Source of the DNA: an uncultured Actinomycetes bacterium
GTDB lineage: Bacteria > Actinomycetota > Acidimicrobiia > Acidimicrobiales > Acidimicrobilacustridaceae
Reading direction: 5' to 3'
Length of the DNA stretch: 15,273 nt
Assembly (NCBI GenBank): GCA_945957335.1
Contig: CAMFLJ010000051.1
Coordinates: 1 to 15,273 of the forward strand
This document shows, piece by piece, positions 1 through 6,878 of the stretch. The position numbers and the translations under genes are program-made. Numbering within the stretch: the first letter of the stretch is position 1; each line of letters begins with the position of its first letter. Below the pieces are notes generated by a model, which saw only the letters and a list, made by a program, of their open reading frames with translations, did no database searches and was not told where the DNA came from.

Positions 1-1361
1 GTGAGCGAGCCGTCGCGGGCCGGCACCGCGGTGGCACCCACGACCGCGGCCCGGCCGACCAGGTCGGCGTCGACCGGCCGGGTGGCGGTGGCGGCGCGGG
101 CCACCTCGGTGACGTCGAGGGTGGCGTAGGGGACGGGCGGGGCCTCGGTCGACCACAGCACCGCGGCGGGCTTGGTGAGCAGTCCGCTCACCGCAGTGGT
201 GAGGCCCACGCCGGGATCGGCCGCGGCCCGCAGGTGGCGGACCATCGCCGCCGCGCCCTGCAGCGAGTAGTTGTTGAACGGGCCGCCACCGAAGGTCATG
301 CCGCCGGTGAGGGTGAGGGCCCGATGGTGGGAGATGCCGAGCTCGCGGGCCTGGACCTCGACGGCCACGGGGAAGCAGCTGTAGAGGTCGACGGGCGCAC
401 CCGCCATGTCCTCCTGCGACATGCCCACGTGCGAGCGCAGCGCGTCGCCGCACACGCCCATGGCCGGCCAGCGGAAGACCTCGGCCCGCTCGGGCATGGG
501 CACGACGAGGTTCGACATGGCGACGCCGAGCGGGAACACCCAGTGCGACTCGTCGATGCCGAGCCGGCGGGCGACCTCGACCGAGGTGACCACCAGCGCG
601 GCGGCCTGGTCGACGTTCCACTGCGAGACGAGCCACTTGGGGTACGGCGCGGCGATCAGGCGGTTGGTGTCGGACACGAGGGCGATGTCGTCGGGGCCGA
701 GGGCCCGCTGGTCCCAGCCGGCCGGCGCCTCGGCCGCGACCCGGGCGAAGCCGGCCCACAGCTCGCCGAGCCAGCGCTGGTGCTCGTCGACCGTGCGGCC
801 GAGCTCGTGGCGCAGCGCGCTCTCGATCACCGCGTACTGGTGCGCGGCGGTGGTGAGGTTGCGCTCGATCTCGATCTGCGAGATCACCATCTCGTGCGGG
901 TGGACCTGCTCGTCGGGCTCCTGGGCGAGCGCCTCCAGCGGCGCCTCGGGCACCTGGCGGCCCTCCTTGCCGGCGACGACCCCCGACCAGCGGTTCTCGC
1001 CACCGGCCACGACGGCCGCCTGCACCTCGCCGTCGGCGACGGCCGCGCAGGCCCGGGCCAGCAGGGAGAGCTGGAGCACGCCGAGCTCGGAGCGCACGCT
1101 GCGGGCGTGGGGGGCGTCGAGGGCGGCGGCGACGGCACGACCGGGATCGGGCTCGGTCCAGGTGCCGTGGGGCACCAGCACCTCGCCCACCAGCGGGCCG
1201 AGCGCGTCCGCGGCGCCGGTGGGGTCGAGGGCGGCATCGACGGCCTCGAGGATCAGGGCGGTGGCCGACGAGAGCTCGAAGCCGGGACCGGCGCGGTGCA
1301 CGACCTCGGCCGCCCCGACGACCACCGGTGTGCGGCCGTCGACGTGGTCGAACCGGCTCAT
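1..1361 (-). CDS. Thiolase-like protein (TLP1/SCP-x type), C-terminus cut by window edge
   Basis: About 453 residues are visible, read from the ATG at 1361. The gene runs off the left edge without a stop. The fold is thiolase-like: a glycine-rich AVVAGGE strand end (about 116-122), a long HEMVISQ helix region (156-162), and a GGMTFGGGP loop (353-361) where true thiolases carry the GHP motif. No Cys occupies the nucleophile region near residues 88-97 (SVRSELGVLQ). The His of GHP is Gly, and the late CxG motif reads VSG (391-393). It therefore probably binds acyl-CoA or an acyl chain without classical thiolysis. Mycobacterial thiolase-like protein type 1 carries an extra C-terminal OB-like domain, and the last visible residues could be the start of one. 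The start overlaps the upstream hydrolase stop as ATGA, which implies translational coupling. Annotation pipelines usually name this family acetyl-CoA acetyltransferase. The family call is confident; the activity is not. Confidence 0.85.
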   Translation of the reverse strand, partial: MSRFDHVDGRTPVVVGAAEVVHRAGPGFELSSATALILEAVDAALDPTGAADALGPLVGEVLVPHGTWTEPDPGRAVAAALDAPHARSVRSELGVLQLSLLARACAAVADGEVQAAVVAGGENRWSGVVAGKEGRQVPEAPLEALAQEPDEQVHPHEMVISQIEIERNLTTAAHQYAVIESALRHELGRTVDEHQRWLGELWAGFARVAAEAPAGWDQRALGPDDIALVSDTNRLIAAPYPKWLVSQWNVDQAAALVVTSVEVARRLGIDESHWVFPLGVAMSNLVVPMPERAEVFRWPAMGVCGDALRSHVGMSQEDMAGAPVDLYSCFPVAVEVQARELGISHHRALTLTGGMTFGGGPFNNYSLQGAAAMVRHLRAAADPGVGLTTAVSGLLTKPAAVLWSTEAPPVPYATLDVTEVARAATATRPVDADLVGRAAVVGATAVPARDGSL

Positions 1362-2362
1362 CGCCCGGCCTCGGGGGCGACGCCGGGCAGCGCCTTCAGG
1401 CCGGCGAAGAACACCGCGACGGTCGGGTTGAACACGTCGGCGCGCTCCCACTGCAGGAAGTGGCCGGCGCCGGCGAGCACGAGCGGGCCGACACGGTTGG
1501 TGAACACGACCTCGCAGCAGTGCATGAAGTCGGCGCCCACCACGTTGTCGTCGGCGCCGTAGAAGAGCAGCGTCGGCAGGTCGACCTTGCGGTCGAGGAT
1601 CGGCCACTCCTCGGCCTGGCGCCCGTGGGCGAGCTGGTAGACCGCCCAGCCGGCGCGCAGGCGGGCCTCCTCGGACCAGGGCTCGGTCATGAAGTCGATG
1701 TCGTCGCGGCTGAACGTGCCGGGCGAGGCCCACAGCCGGGGCCCGTACATGGTGGCGATGTAGGCCCGGCGGTGCGCCGGGGTCGACAGCTCGGCCGCGA
1801 GCACGTCGGGCTCGGCGCCCTGGCGGTGGCGGTAGTCGCCGGTGGGGCCGTCGGAGATGGCGGTGAGGTTGGCGACGTCGATGCCGGCGGCGGCGAAGTC
1901 GTCGAACAGCAGCGGGGGCACCGTGTCGAAGAAGCACAGGCCCTCGACGAAGCCCTCGAAGCGGTTGGCCATGTCGACCGCCACCACGCCGCCGACGTCG
2001 CCGCCGACCACGCCACAGCGCTCGTGGCCGAGGACGTCGTGCACGAGGGTGTGGAGGTCGCGGCTGTAGGTGACGAGGTCGTAGGTGTCGTCGGCCGAGA
2101 GGTCGGAGTCGCCGTGGCCGCGCAGGTCGGGGACGATGACCTCGTAGCCGGCGGCGACGAGGGGCTCGATGTTGCGCCACCAGACCCGCTTGGTCTCGGG
2201 GTAGCCGTGGATGAGCAGCAGCGGGTAGCCGCCGACGCCCTCGCGGACGTAGGCGAGCGAGAGCCCGGGCGCGACCTCGGCCCGGTGGATCTCGAAGGCG
2301 TCGGCCGCGGGCGTGGGCGGCTGGGCCGGACGCAGGCGGTTCTCGTAGCCGGTGACCGGCAT
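1358..2362 (-). CDS. Alpha/beta hydrolase, epoxide hydrolase/dehalogenase-like
   Basis: This 334-residue protein has the alpha/beta hydrolase fold. The oxyanion loop HGYPET is at 52-57, and the conserved PDLRGHGDS strand-turn is at 79-86. The nucleophile elbow GGDVGG puts an Asp (D122) rather than a Ser at the catalytic position. D271 or D272 (YGADDN) and H301 (GAGHF) would complete the triad. An Asp nucleophile is typical of epoxide hydrolases and haloalkane or haloacetate dehalogenases, so the enzyme likely works through an alkyl-enzyme ester; its substrate is unknown. The cap domain lies at about 150-240. The start ATG overlaps the stop of the CoA-transferase by one base (TGATG), and its own stop overlaps the thiolase-like start. 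It is therefore the middle gene of a coupled operon and probably acts on the same CoA-linked or free-acid substrate. Dehalogenase versus epoxide hydrolase cannot be decided here. Confidence 0.88.
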   Translation of the reverse strand: MPVTGYENRLRPAQPPTPAADAFEIHRAEVAPGLSLAYVREGVGGYPLLLIHGYPETKRVWWRNIEPLVAAGYEVIVPDLRGHGDSDLSADDTYDLVTYSRDLHTLVHDVLGHERCGVVGGDVGGVVAVDMANRFEGFVEGLCFFDTVPPLLFDDFAAAGIDVANLTAISDGPTGDYRHRQGAEPDVLAAELSTPAHRRAYIATMYGPRLWASPGTFSRDDIDFMTEPWSEEARLRAGWAVYQLAHGRQAEEWPILDRKVDLPTLLFYGADDNVVGADFMHCCEVVFTNRVGPLVLAGAGHFLQWERADVFNPTVAVFFAGLKALPGVAPEAGR

Positions 2363-3594
2363 CAGAAGGCCTTCCCGCCGAACTCGGTCTCGCCGGCGAC
2401 GACGCCCGACTCGAGCAGCGCGTCGATCTCGGCGTCGGAGCGCCCGAGCGACGCCAGGACCTCGCGGGTGTGCTGGCCGAGCTTGGGGGCGGTGGCGCGC
2501 GGCTCCCACGGGGTGCCGTAGAAGTCCGACGGGCTGGCCACGCGCAGGCCGCCCTCGTCGCCGGGGACGGTGACGAACGCGCCGGCAGCGTGGACCTGCT
2601 CGTCGACGATGACGTCGTCGATCTCGTTGACCGGCGCCCAGAACATGTCGGGCTCGGTGTCGAACACCTCGGCCCACTCGGCCAGCGTCTTGGTGGCGAA
2701 CACCTCGTCGAGCAGGCGGATCAGCTCGTGCGCGTTCTGGCGCCGGCCGGTGGCGGTCGAGAAGCGCTCGTCGGTGAGCCACTCCGGGTGGCCCACGACG
2801 CGGGCGAGCGGCGGCCAGTGGCGCTCGCCCTCCTGGCCGATGAGCCAGAAGCCCTTGCCGTCGCCGGCGACGTAGTTGTTCATGGCCGGGTTGCCCATGC
2901 CCTCGCGGCTGCCGATGCCGATGTGGGCGCCCCAGCCGAGGGTGATCGAGAGGTCGAAGCCGATCGTGTAGACGCCCTGGCGCACCAAGGAGGTGGAGAC
3001 GAGCTGGCCCTCACCGGTGCGCTCGCGGTTGAACAGCGCGGCGCACACGGCGCCGGCGGCCGACGAGCCGGTGGGGTGGTCGCCCATGCCGCCGCGCTGG
3101 AACGGCAGCGGGCCGTCGGGCGCCCGCAGCAGCGACGCCACGCCGGACCGGGCCCAGAAGCCACCGATGTCGTAGGCGGGCCGGGCCGCGTCGGGGCCTT
3201 CCATGCCGTAGCCCGTGATGAGCTGGTACACGAGGCGCGGGTTGCGCTCGAGCAGCTCGTCGGGCCCGAGGCCCCAGCGCTCGAGGGCGGCACGGCGCAG
3301 GTTGGTGACGAACACGTCGGCGTCGTCGATCAGCTCGAGGGCGAGGGCCTGGCCCTCGGGCACCCTCAGGTCGACGGCCACGCTGCGCTTCGAGCGGTTG
3401 TCGGCCTCGAACACCGGGTTGTCGGGCATGACCTCGCCGAACAGGGCCTGGTAGGTGCGGGCCGGGTCGCCGATGCCCGGCGGCTCGAGCTTCACCACGT
3501 CGGCACCCCAGTCGGCCAGGATCCCGGCGCACGCCGGACCGGCCACCCACATGCCGAGCTCGACGACCTTCACTCCCTCGAGCGGACCTGGCAC
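2362..3594 (-). CDS. CaiB/BaiF family (class III) CoA-transferase
   Basis: This protein moves CoA between carboxylic acids through aspartyl-CoA intermediates, as family III enzymes do. It is 410 residues from a GTG start at 3594. I chose that start because AGGGGG lies 6 bases upstream; a longer in-frame extension adds 20 basic residues with no family resemblance. Visible family features are the N-terminal Rossmann-like strand VKVVELG (8-14), LADWGADVVKLEPP (26-39), the CoA-site motif ADNRSKRSVAVDL (64-76), and YDIGGFWARSG. In that last motif D142 matches the catalytic Asp (D169 of formyl-CoA transferase). The length is normal for the family. It is the first gene of a three-gene operon with one-base and four-base overlaps. 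The GGMGDHP stretch near 185-200 replaces the glycine-rich lid loop. The substrate cannot be read from the sequence; neighbours suggest a lipid- or xenobiotic-derived acid. From memory, mycobacteria also place a CaiB-type gene next to a thiolase-like gene. Confidence 0.92.
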   Translation of the reverse strand: MPGPLEGVKVVELGMWVAGPACAGILADWGADVVKLEPPGIGDPARTYQALFGEVMPDNPVFEADNRSKRSVAVDLRVPEGQALALELIDDADVFVTNLRRAALERWGLGPDELLERNPRLVYQLITGYGMEGPDAARPAYDIGGFWARSGVASLLRAPDGPLPFQRGGMGDHPTGSSAAGAVCAALFNRERTGEGQLVSTSLVRQGVYTIGFDLSITLGWGAHIGIGSREGMGNPAMNNYVAGDGKGFWLIGQEGERHWPPLARVVGHPEWLTDERFSTATGRRQNAHELIRLLDEVFATKTLAEWAEVFDTEPDMFWAPVNEIDDVIVDEQVHAAGAFVTVPGDEGGLRVASPSDFYGTPWEPRATAPKLGQHTREVLASLGRSDAEIDALLESGVVAGETEFGGKAF

Positions 3595-3616
3595 TGCGTT
3601 CCCCCTGGCTCGTCCT

Positions 3617-3641
3617 CGCACCCGCCGCACGGGGGTGCGGC
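3617..3641. repeat. Two mutually exclusive short hairpins upstream of the CoA-transferase
   Basis: GCCGCAC (3624-3630) pairs with GTGCGGC (3635-3641) across a GGGG loop. Alternatively, CGCACCC (3617-3623) pairs with GGGTGCG (3633-3639). The two stems share the same 3' arm, so only one can form. They lie 23-47 bases upstream of the GTG start of the minus-strand operon, in its promoter or leader. No clear -10 box was found for that operon. This may be a regulatory element or just GC-rich chance. Confidence 0.3.
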
Positions 3642-3698
3642 AAGAGGATGTCACCGATCCATGACCTCCGCCGACGACGGCCCCACCCGGCCGGTGGG

Positions 3699-3704
3699 TA
3701 GCGT
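3699..3704 (+). promoter_or_regulatory. -10 box TAGCGT of a leaderless rhomboid-like gene
   Basis: TAGCGT is followed by 6 bases (GCGCCC) and then the GTG start at 3711. The RNA start would fall on or beside the start codon, and there is no Shine-Dalgarno sequence. The -35 region is weak. The same arrangement recurs at 8958, 9027, 11397 and 13864. Confidence 0.5.
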
Positions 3705-3710
3705 GCGCCC

Positions 3711-4577
3711 GTGCTCCTCCTCGCCCTCGTGGTCGTGGTGCTGGTGGCCATGGCCACCTACGACGTCGCCGATCGCCTGGGTTGGTCGTGGGCCCAGCCC
3801 GCGCTCGAGCGCGTCGACGACGTCCGCTCGCGGGTGTGGGCCTACGTCAGCCTCTCCCCCGCCACCTTCACCTACCTGTTCGTGCTGGCGATCACGTCGT
3901 GGGTGCTCCACACCTCGTCGGACCGCACGAGCACGGCTCTCCTCGCCACGCACAGCACGAACCTCCACAACCTCCGGGCCGACCCGGTCGGGGTGCTCGT
4001 GACCAGCGCCTTCTACCTGTCGGCCGGCAGCGTGGCCCGGTGGGTCCTCCCGTTCGTGCTGGTCATGGCACCGGTCGAGCGGTGGCTCGGCTCGATCCGC
4101 GCCATCGTGGCCTTCGCCATCGGCCACGTCGTCACCACCATCGTCGTGGCGGTGGCCCTCGACCGGGGGCTCCTCTCGTTCACCGACGCCGACACCACGC
4201 GGTTCACGATCGACGTCGGCGTCAGCTACGGCTACTACTGCATCGCCGCGCTGTTCACCTACCGGTTGCGGGGGCGTCGGTGGTGGCCCTGGGTGTGGGC
4301 GGTCGGGCTGTCGGCCCTGGTGCTGCAGCCGTTCCTCTCCGACCGGACCTTCACCTCGTTCGGCCACGTGGTCACCACCGGCATCGGGTTCGCCCTCTTC
4401 CCGCTCACCCTGGCCGCCCCGGTGCGCGGCCGTCTGTCGCAGTCGATCTGGGCCCCGCCGGCGGCCGCGGTCGAGGCGTCGAAGGCGTCGATCACGGCAC
4501 GGCGGGTGGCTCGCCAGCCCCGCCGCGAAGTGCCGTCGGTCGAGACCCGACGCAACCCCGACCCACCCGAGGGGTAG
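3711..4577 (+). CDS. Rhomboid-like integral membrane protein
   Basis: A 288-residue polytopic membrane protein with hydrophobic segments at about 2-16, 51-67, 92-120, 129-150, 170-186, 191-209 and 217-236. The hydrophilic tail (240-288) is rich in Arg and Pro. The pattern matches actinobacterial rhomboid-like proteins. There is an HSTNLHNL loop before the second membrane unit (81-88), H139 in AIGHVV, S172 within GVSYG, and H219 in a GHVVTTGIG motif. The last two resemble the catalytic Ser and His of rhomboid proteases. A Tyr follows the Ser where rhomboids have Gly, and the usual oxyanion Asn after the TM2 His is T143. It may be a divergent intramembrane protease or an inactive relative. The GTG start is supported by the leaderless -10 box at 3699. 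A ChaB-like gene follows after 41 bases. Confidence 0.7.
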   Translation: MLLLALVVVVLVAMATYDVADRLGWSWAQPALERVDDVRSRVWAYVSLSPATFTYLFVLAITSWVLHTSSDRTSTALLATHSTNLHNLRADPVGVLVTSAFYLSAGSVARWVLPFVLVMAPVERWLGSIRAIVAFAIGHVVTTIVVAVALDRGLLSFTDADTTRFTIDVGVSYGYYCIAALFTYRLRGRRWWPWVWAVGLSALVLQPFLSDRTFTSFGHVVTTGIGFALFPLTLAAPVRGRLSQSIWAPPAAAVEASKASITARRVARQPRREVPSVETRRNPDPPEG

Positions 4578-4618
4578 GTGCCGGGGGCCGACGTCACCGC
4601 CGCCCCGTGGAGGTCGAG

Positions 4619-4999
4619 ATGCCCCCGAGCAGGATGCCCGGCACCCTGAAGCGCTCGCCGAAGAAGGCGCAGCGCACCTACGAGAAGACCCTCGAGAGCG
4701 CCGAGGAGCAGTACGGCGACGAGGAGCGGGCCCACCGCACGGCCTTCGCCGCCCTCAAGCACTCGTTCGAGAAGGTGGGCGACCACTGGGAGCCCAAGGA
4801 CCAACCCGGCCCGTCCGACGAGCGGGCCCTGGCCGACAACCGCGACGGCGGCCACCGGGGCCGCAGCGGGGGCGGCGTCGACGTCGAGGGGCACACCAAG
4901 GCCGAGCTCTACGAGCGGGCCCGGCGCCTCGGGGTGAAGGGCCGCTCGACGATGGACAAGCACGAGCTCGCCCAGGCCATCGCCCGGGCCCAGGGCTGA
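4619..4999 (+). CDS. ChaB-domain protein with C-terminal SAP/Rho_N-like helix pair
   Basis: This 126-residue, very hydrophilic cytosolic protein starts at the ATG at 4619, with GGAGG (4609-4613) 5 bases upstream. Residues 6-60 form a ChaB-like domain: MPGTLKRSP, then YEKTLESAEEQYGDEERAHRTAF-type helices, KHSFEKVGDHW and PK. ChaB was named as a putative regulator of the ChaA cation antiporter, but its role is poorly known, and no ChaA gene is visible here. A Gly/Arg/Asp-rich linker (61-92) leads to TKAELYERARRLGVKGRS and MDKHELAQAI (93-121). This helix pair looks like the SAP or Rho_N fold, which usually binds nucleic acid. The two-domain build is seen in other actinobacteria. A DNA- or RNA-associated role is inference. 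A strong hairpin terminator follows. Confidence 0.82.
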   Translation: MPPSRMPGTLKRSPKKAQRTYEKTLESAEEQYGDEERAHRTAFAALKHSFEKVGDHWEPKDQPGPSDERALADNRDGGHRGRSGGGVDVEGHTKAELYERARRLGVKGRSTMDKHELAQAIARAQG

Positions 5000-5048
5000 G
5001 CGGGCAGCACCGAGCGGCCGGCCGGGCGAGAACCGGGGACCGGACGCG

Positions 5049-5081
5049 ACGACGCCGGGCCGATGGTCGGCCCGGCGTCGT
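5049..5081. terminator. Perfect 15-bp hairpin, probable bidirectional terminator
   Basis: Bases 5049-5063 and 5067-5081 are exact reverse complements around a TGG loop, with a GC-rich core (GCCGGGCCGA). The hairpin lies between the converging ChaB-like gene (stop at 4999) and the lipoprotein gene (stop at 5100). No clear T-tract follows on either side, as is common in high-GC actinobacteria. Its position and symmetry fit termination in both directions. Confidence 0.85.
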
Positions 5082-5099
5082 GCAGATCGAGGACGATCG

Positions 5100-5690
5100 T
5101 CAGGCGGCGCTGCCGGACGCCGTCGTGGTGGTGCTGGCCGCGGTGGTCGAGGTGGTGGCCGCCGAGGTGCCGGTGGTGCCGCCGGCACCGGAGGAGCCGG
5201 TGAGGATCACCACGATGTAGGTGGTGCCGTCGAGGCCGCCGACCCAGACCGTGCCCTCCCACGAGCCGCCGAGGGTCAGCGTGCCCACGAAGGCGCTGCC
5301 GATGCCCGTGCTCTTCACGTTCGACGGCGACAGCGACGAGTTGCCGGAGTAGAACGCGAACGCGTCCTTGGCCGCCTGGCTGGTGCCGAAAACCCCGATC
5401 TGCACGCCCGAGTCGGACTTGGCGAGCGAGCCCGAACCGGCCGGCTCGGCACCGTCGGGGACGGGGAACGACGAGGGCCAGCTCGGGGGCAGCTGCCCGT
5501 CGAGCGAGAGCGAGACGTCGCCCTCGGGGACCGACACCGAGAAGCTCTTGGGGACGGTGCCGTTGCTGCCCTTGGCGGTGGTGGTCGTCGCCGAGCCCGA
5601 GCTCGACGAGCTGGAGCAGGCGCCGACGGCACCCAGGCCGAGGACGGTGACGACGGCGACGCCGGCGACGAGAGAACGGGAACGAGCCAT
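5100..5690 (-). CDS. Small secreted lipoprotein, unknown function
   Basis: A 196-residue protein starting at the ATG at 5690, with a textbook AGGAGG (5697-5702) 6 bases upstream. The N-terminus is a lipoprotein signal: MARSRS, a hydrophobic core, then the lipobox VGAC with C25 as the expected lipidated residue. After cleavage comes a Ser-rich and Thr-rich linker (26-42). A roughly 120-residue domain follows, starting near PKSFSVSVPEGD and containing LPPSWPSSFPVPDGAEPAG, FYSGNSS and a WEGTVWVGG strand. The last 22 residues are almost all Ser, Thr, Ala and Gly. I do not recognise the domain; its alternating strands suggest a small beta-rich or ligand-binding unit outside the membrane. It seems to be a single-gene transcript with its own promoter at 5725 and the terminator at 5049-5081. 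The low-complexity tail may be a glycosylation target (inference). Confidence 0.85.
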   Translation of the reverse strand: MARSRSLVAGVAVVTVLGLGAVGACSSSSSSGSATTTTAKGSNGTVPKSFSVSVPEGDVSLSLDGQLPPSWPSSFPVPDGAEPAGSGSLAKSDSGVQIGVFGTSQAAKDAFAFYSGNSSLSPSNVKSTGIGSAFVGTLTLGGSWEGTVWVGGLDGTTYIVVILTGSSGAGGTTGTSAATTSTTAASTTTTASGSAA

Positions 5691-5719
5691 GGGGGACCTC
5701 CTGGGGAACGGGCCTGTCG

Positions 5720-5725
5720 ACCCTA
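5720..5725 (-). promoter_or_regulatory. -10 box TAGGGT of the lipoprotein gene
   Basis: Read on the minus strand, TAGGGT lies at 5725-5720, about 30 bases before the ATG at 5690. This leaves a leader of about 23 bases that includes the AGGAGG site. The -35 region is not convincing. The hexamer is identical to those at 11384 and 13852. The rest of 5691-5801, upstream of the esterase stop, shows only a short palindrome (ACCGCGGT, 5777-5784). Confidence 0.55.
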
Positions 5726-5801
5726 TGCCGACCAACGATCCCCGCCGCATCACCCACCAGGGGTGAGCGACGGGTGACCGCGGTGGCGACCCGCCGGCCG
5801 C

Positions 5802-6758
5802 TCAGGCCAGGCGGGCGGCCATCCACCGGTCGAACGTGTGGGCCCACTCGGTGGTGATCCCGCACGGGAACGCCTGGAAGCCGTGCGGCATGTCGGGTGC
5901 CACGAACAGCTGGGTGTCGTTGCCCGCCGCGGCGTAGCGGGCCGCCATGAGGAGCGTGTCGTCGAGGAGGTGGTCGGCCGTGCCCACGCTGAACAGCGCC
6001 GGGGGCAGGTCGCGCAGGTCGGCGAACGCCGGCGAGATCTCGGGGGCACGGCGCTCGTCGTCGGTGAGGCCCGGGAGGTAGCAGTCGCAGAACGTGACGA
6101 TGCCCTCGGGGCTCAGCATGTCGGGCCCGTCGGTGGCCCGGATCCCGCGCTGGCTCGGTGAGCGGCCCCAGTCCATGACGCCGAACACCAGGTTGGCGCC
6201 GAGCAGCCGGTCGAGGGCGCCGGGGAGCTCGCGCATGCGCAGCATCACCGCGGCGGCCATGTAGCCGCCGGCGGACTCGCCGCCGACCAGGAGGCGGTCG
6301 GTGCCGAACTCGGCCACCCCGTTGTCGAGCAGCCACCGCACCACGGCCACGCCGTCGTCCGGACCCGCCGGGTAGGGGTGCTCGGGGGCGAGGCGGTAGT
6401 CGACCGACACGACGGCGACCTGATGGCGGTCGGCGACCGCCCGGTTGCCCGCGTCGTTCATCTGGGCCTGGCCCAGGATCATCCCGCCCCCGTGGAAGTG
6501 CACGAACACGGCCTTGGCCGGGCCGTCGGGCCGGAACACGCGACAGGGCACGCCGGCCAGCTCGACCTCGACCGCGGTCGGCTCGGGCGGGGGCAGCGTC
6601 GCGTCGAACGCGGCCCGGCTGAACAGGGCCCGCTCGTGGAGGTCGGCGGGCGGCGCGCCCTGACCGGTGAAGGCCTCGGCGATGGCCGACAGCGCGGCGC
6701 TCACCACGGTCCGGGCCTCCGGCCGCATGCCCTCGATCTCGTCGCTCCAGAGCCTCAT
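5802..6758 (-). CDS. Alpha/beta hydrolase of the hormone-sensitive lipase (HSL) family
   Basis: A 318-residue carboxylesterase or lipase, probably cytosolic because no signal peptide is seen. Family IV hallmarks are in order. The oxyanion motif HGGG is at 89-92, and the YRLAPEHPYP motif is at 121-130. The nucleophile elbow GESAGG carries S162. The acid residue is D262 in TADHLLDD, and H292 in MPHGF closes the triad. The first ~75 residues form the variable cap. Length and spacing are normal. The ATG at 6758 has only a GGGGGA-like site a few bases upstream. The leader is about 67 bases long if transcription starts from the TAGGGT box at 6837. The gene is divergent from the methyltransferase and shares its symmetric promoter region. 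The likely substrates are short- to medium-chain acyl esters; the sequence does not narrow this further. Confidence 0.92.
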   Translation of the reverse strand: MRLWSDEIEGMRPEARTVVSAALSAIAEAFTGQGAPPADLHERALFSRAAFDATLPPPEPTAVEVELAGVPCRVFRPDGPAKAVFVHFHGGGMILGQAQMNDAGNRAVADRHQVAVVSVDYRLAPEHPYPAGPDDGVAVVRWLLDNGVAEFGTDRLLVGGESAGGYMAAAVMLRMRELPGALDRLLGANLVFGVMDWGRSPSQRGIRATDGPDMLSPEGIVTFCDCYLPGLTDDERRAPEISPAFADLRDLPPALFSVGTADHLLDDTLLMAARYAAAGNDTQLFVAPDMPHGFQAFPCGITTEWAHTFDRWMAARLA

Positions 6759-6820
6759 GTGTCCCCCGTTCGGTGTCGTCGCGCCACCCCTGCGGGCCCT
6801 CTCCCCCGCGGCGTGGCCGT

Positions 6821-6860
6821 GTGCCCGGGCGACCCTACCGACCTACGCTCGCCCGGGCAC
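6821..6860. promoter_or_regulatory. Divergent promoters framed by a perfect 12-bp inverted repeat
   Basis: GTGCCCGGGCGA (6821-6832) and TCGCCCGGGCAC (6849-6860) are exact inverted copies separated by 16 bases. Each arm overlaps the last base of a -10-like box. On the minus strand this is TAGGGT (6837-6832) for the esterase; on the plus strand it is TACGCT (6844-6849) for the methyltransferase. The two RNA starts would fall inside the two arms, so a dimeric regulator bound here could control both genes. Whether a regulator binds is inference; the symmetry itself is seen directly. Confidence 0.55.
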
Positions 6861-6878
6861 CCGATGCAGGAGGACGAC

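Noticed and set aside
234..2521. Long open frames on the plus strand opposite the minus-strand operon (also about 2470-4002 and 13062-14879)
   Set aside because: Their translations are Arg/Ala/Gly-rich with no family motifs. The opposite strand carries clear catalytic motifs, so these are GC-bias shadows.
3595..3654. 20-residue N-terminal extension of the CoA-transferase
   Set aside because: It is Arg-rich and unlike the family. The GTG at 3594 has an AGGGGG site, and the family's first strand begins right after it.
5691..5753. 21-residue N-terminal extension of the lipoprotein
   Set aside because: It would put a basic stretch before the signal peptide and would cover the AGGAGG site and the -10 box.
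6864..6866. ATG as the methyltransferase start
   Set aside because: It lies before the AGGAGG site at 6868-6873 and has no site of its own. The GTG at 6879 is correctly spaced from it.
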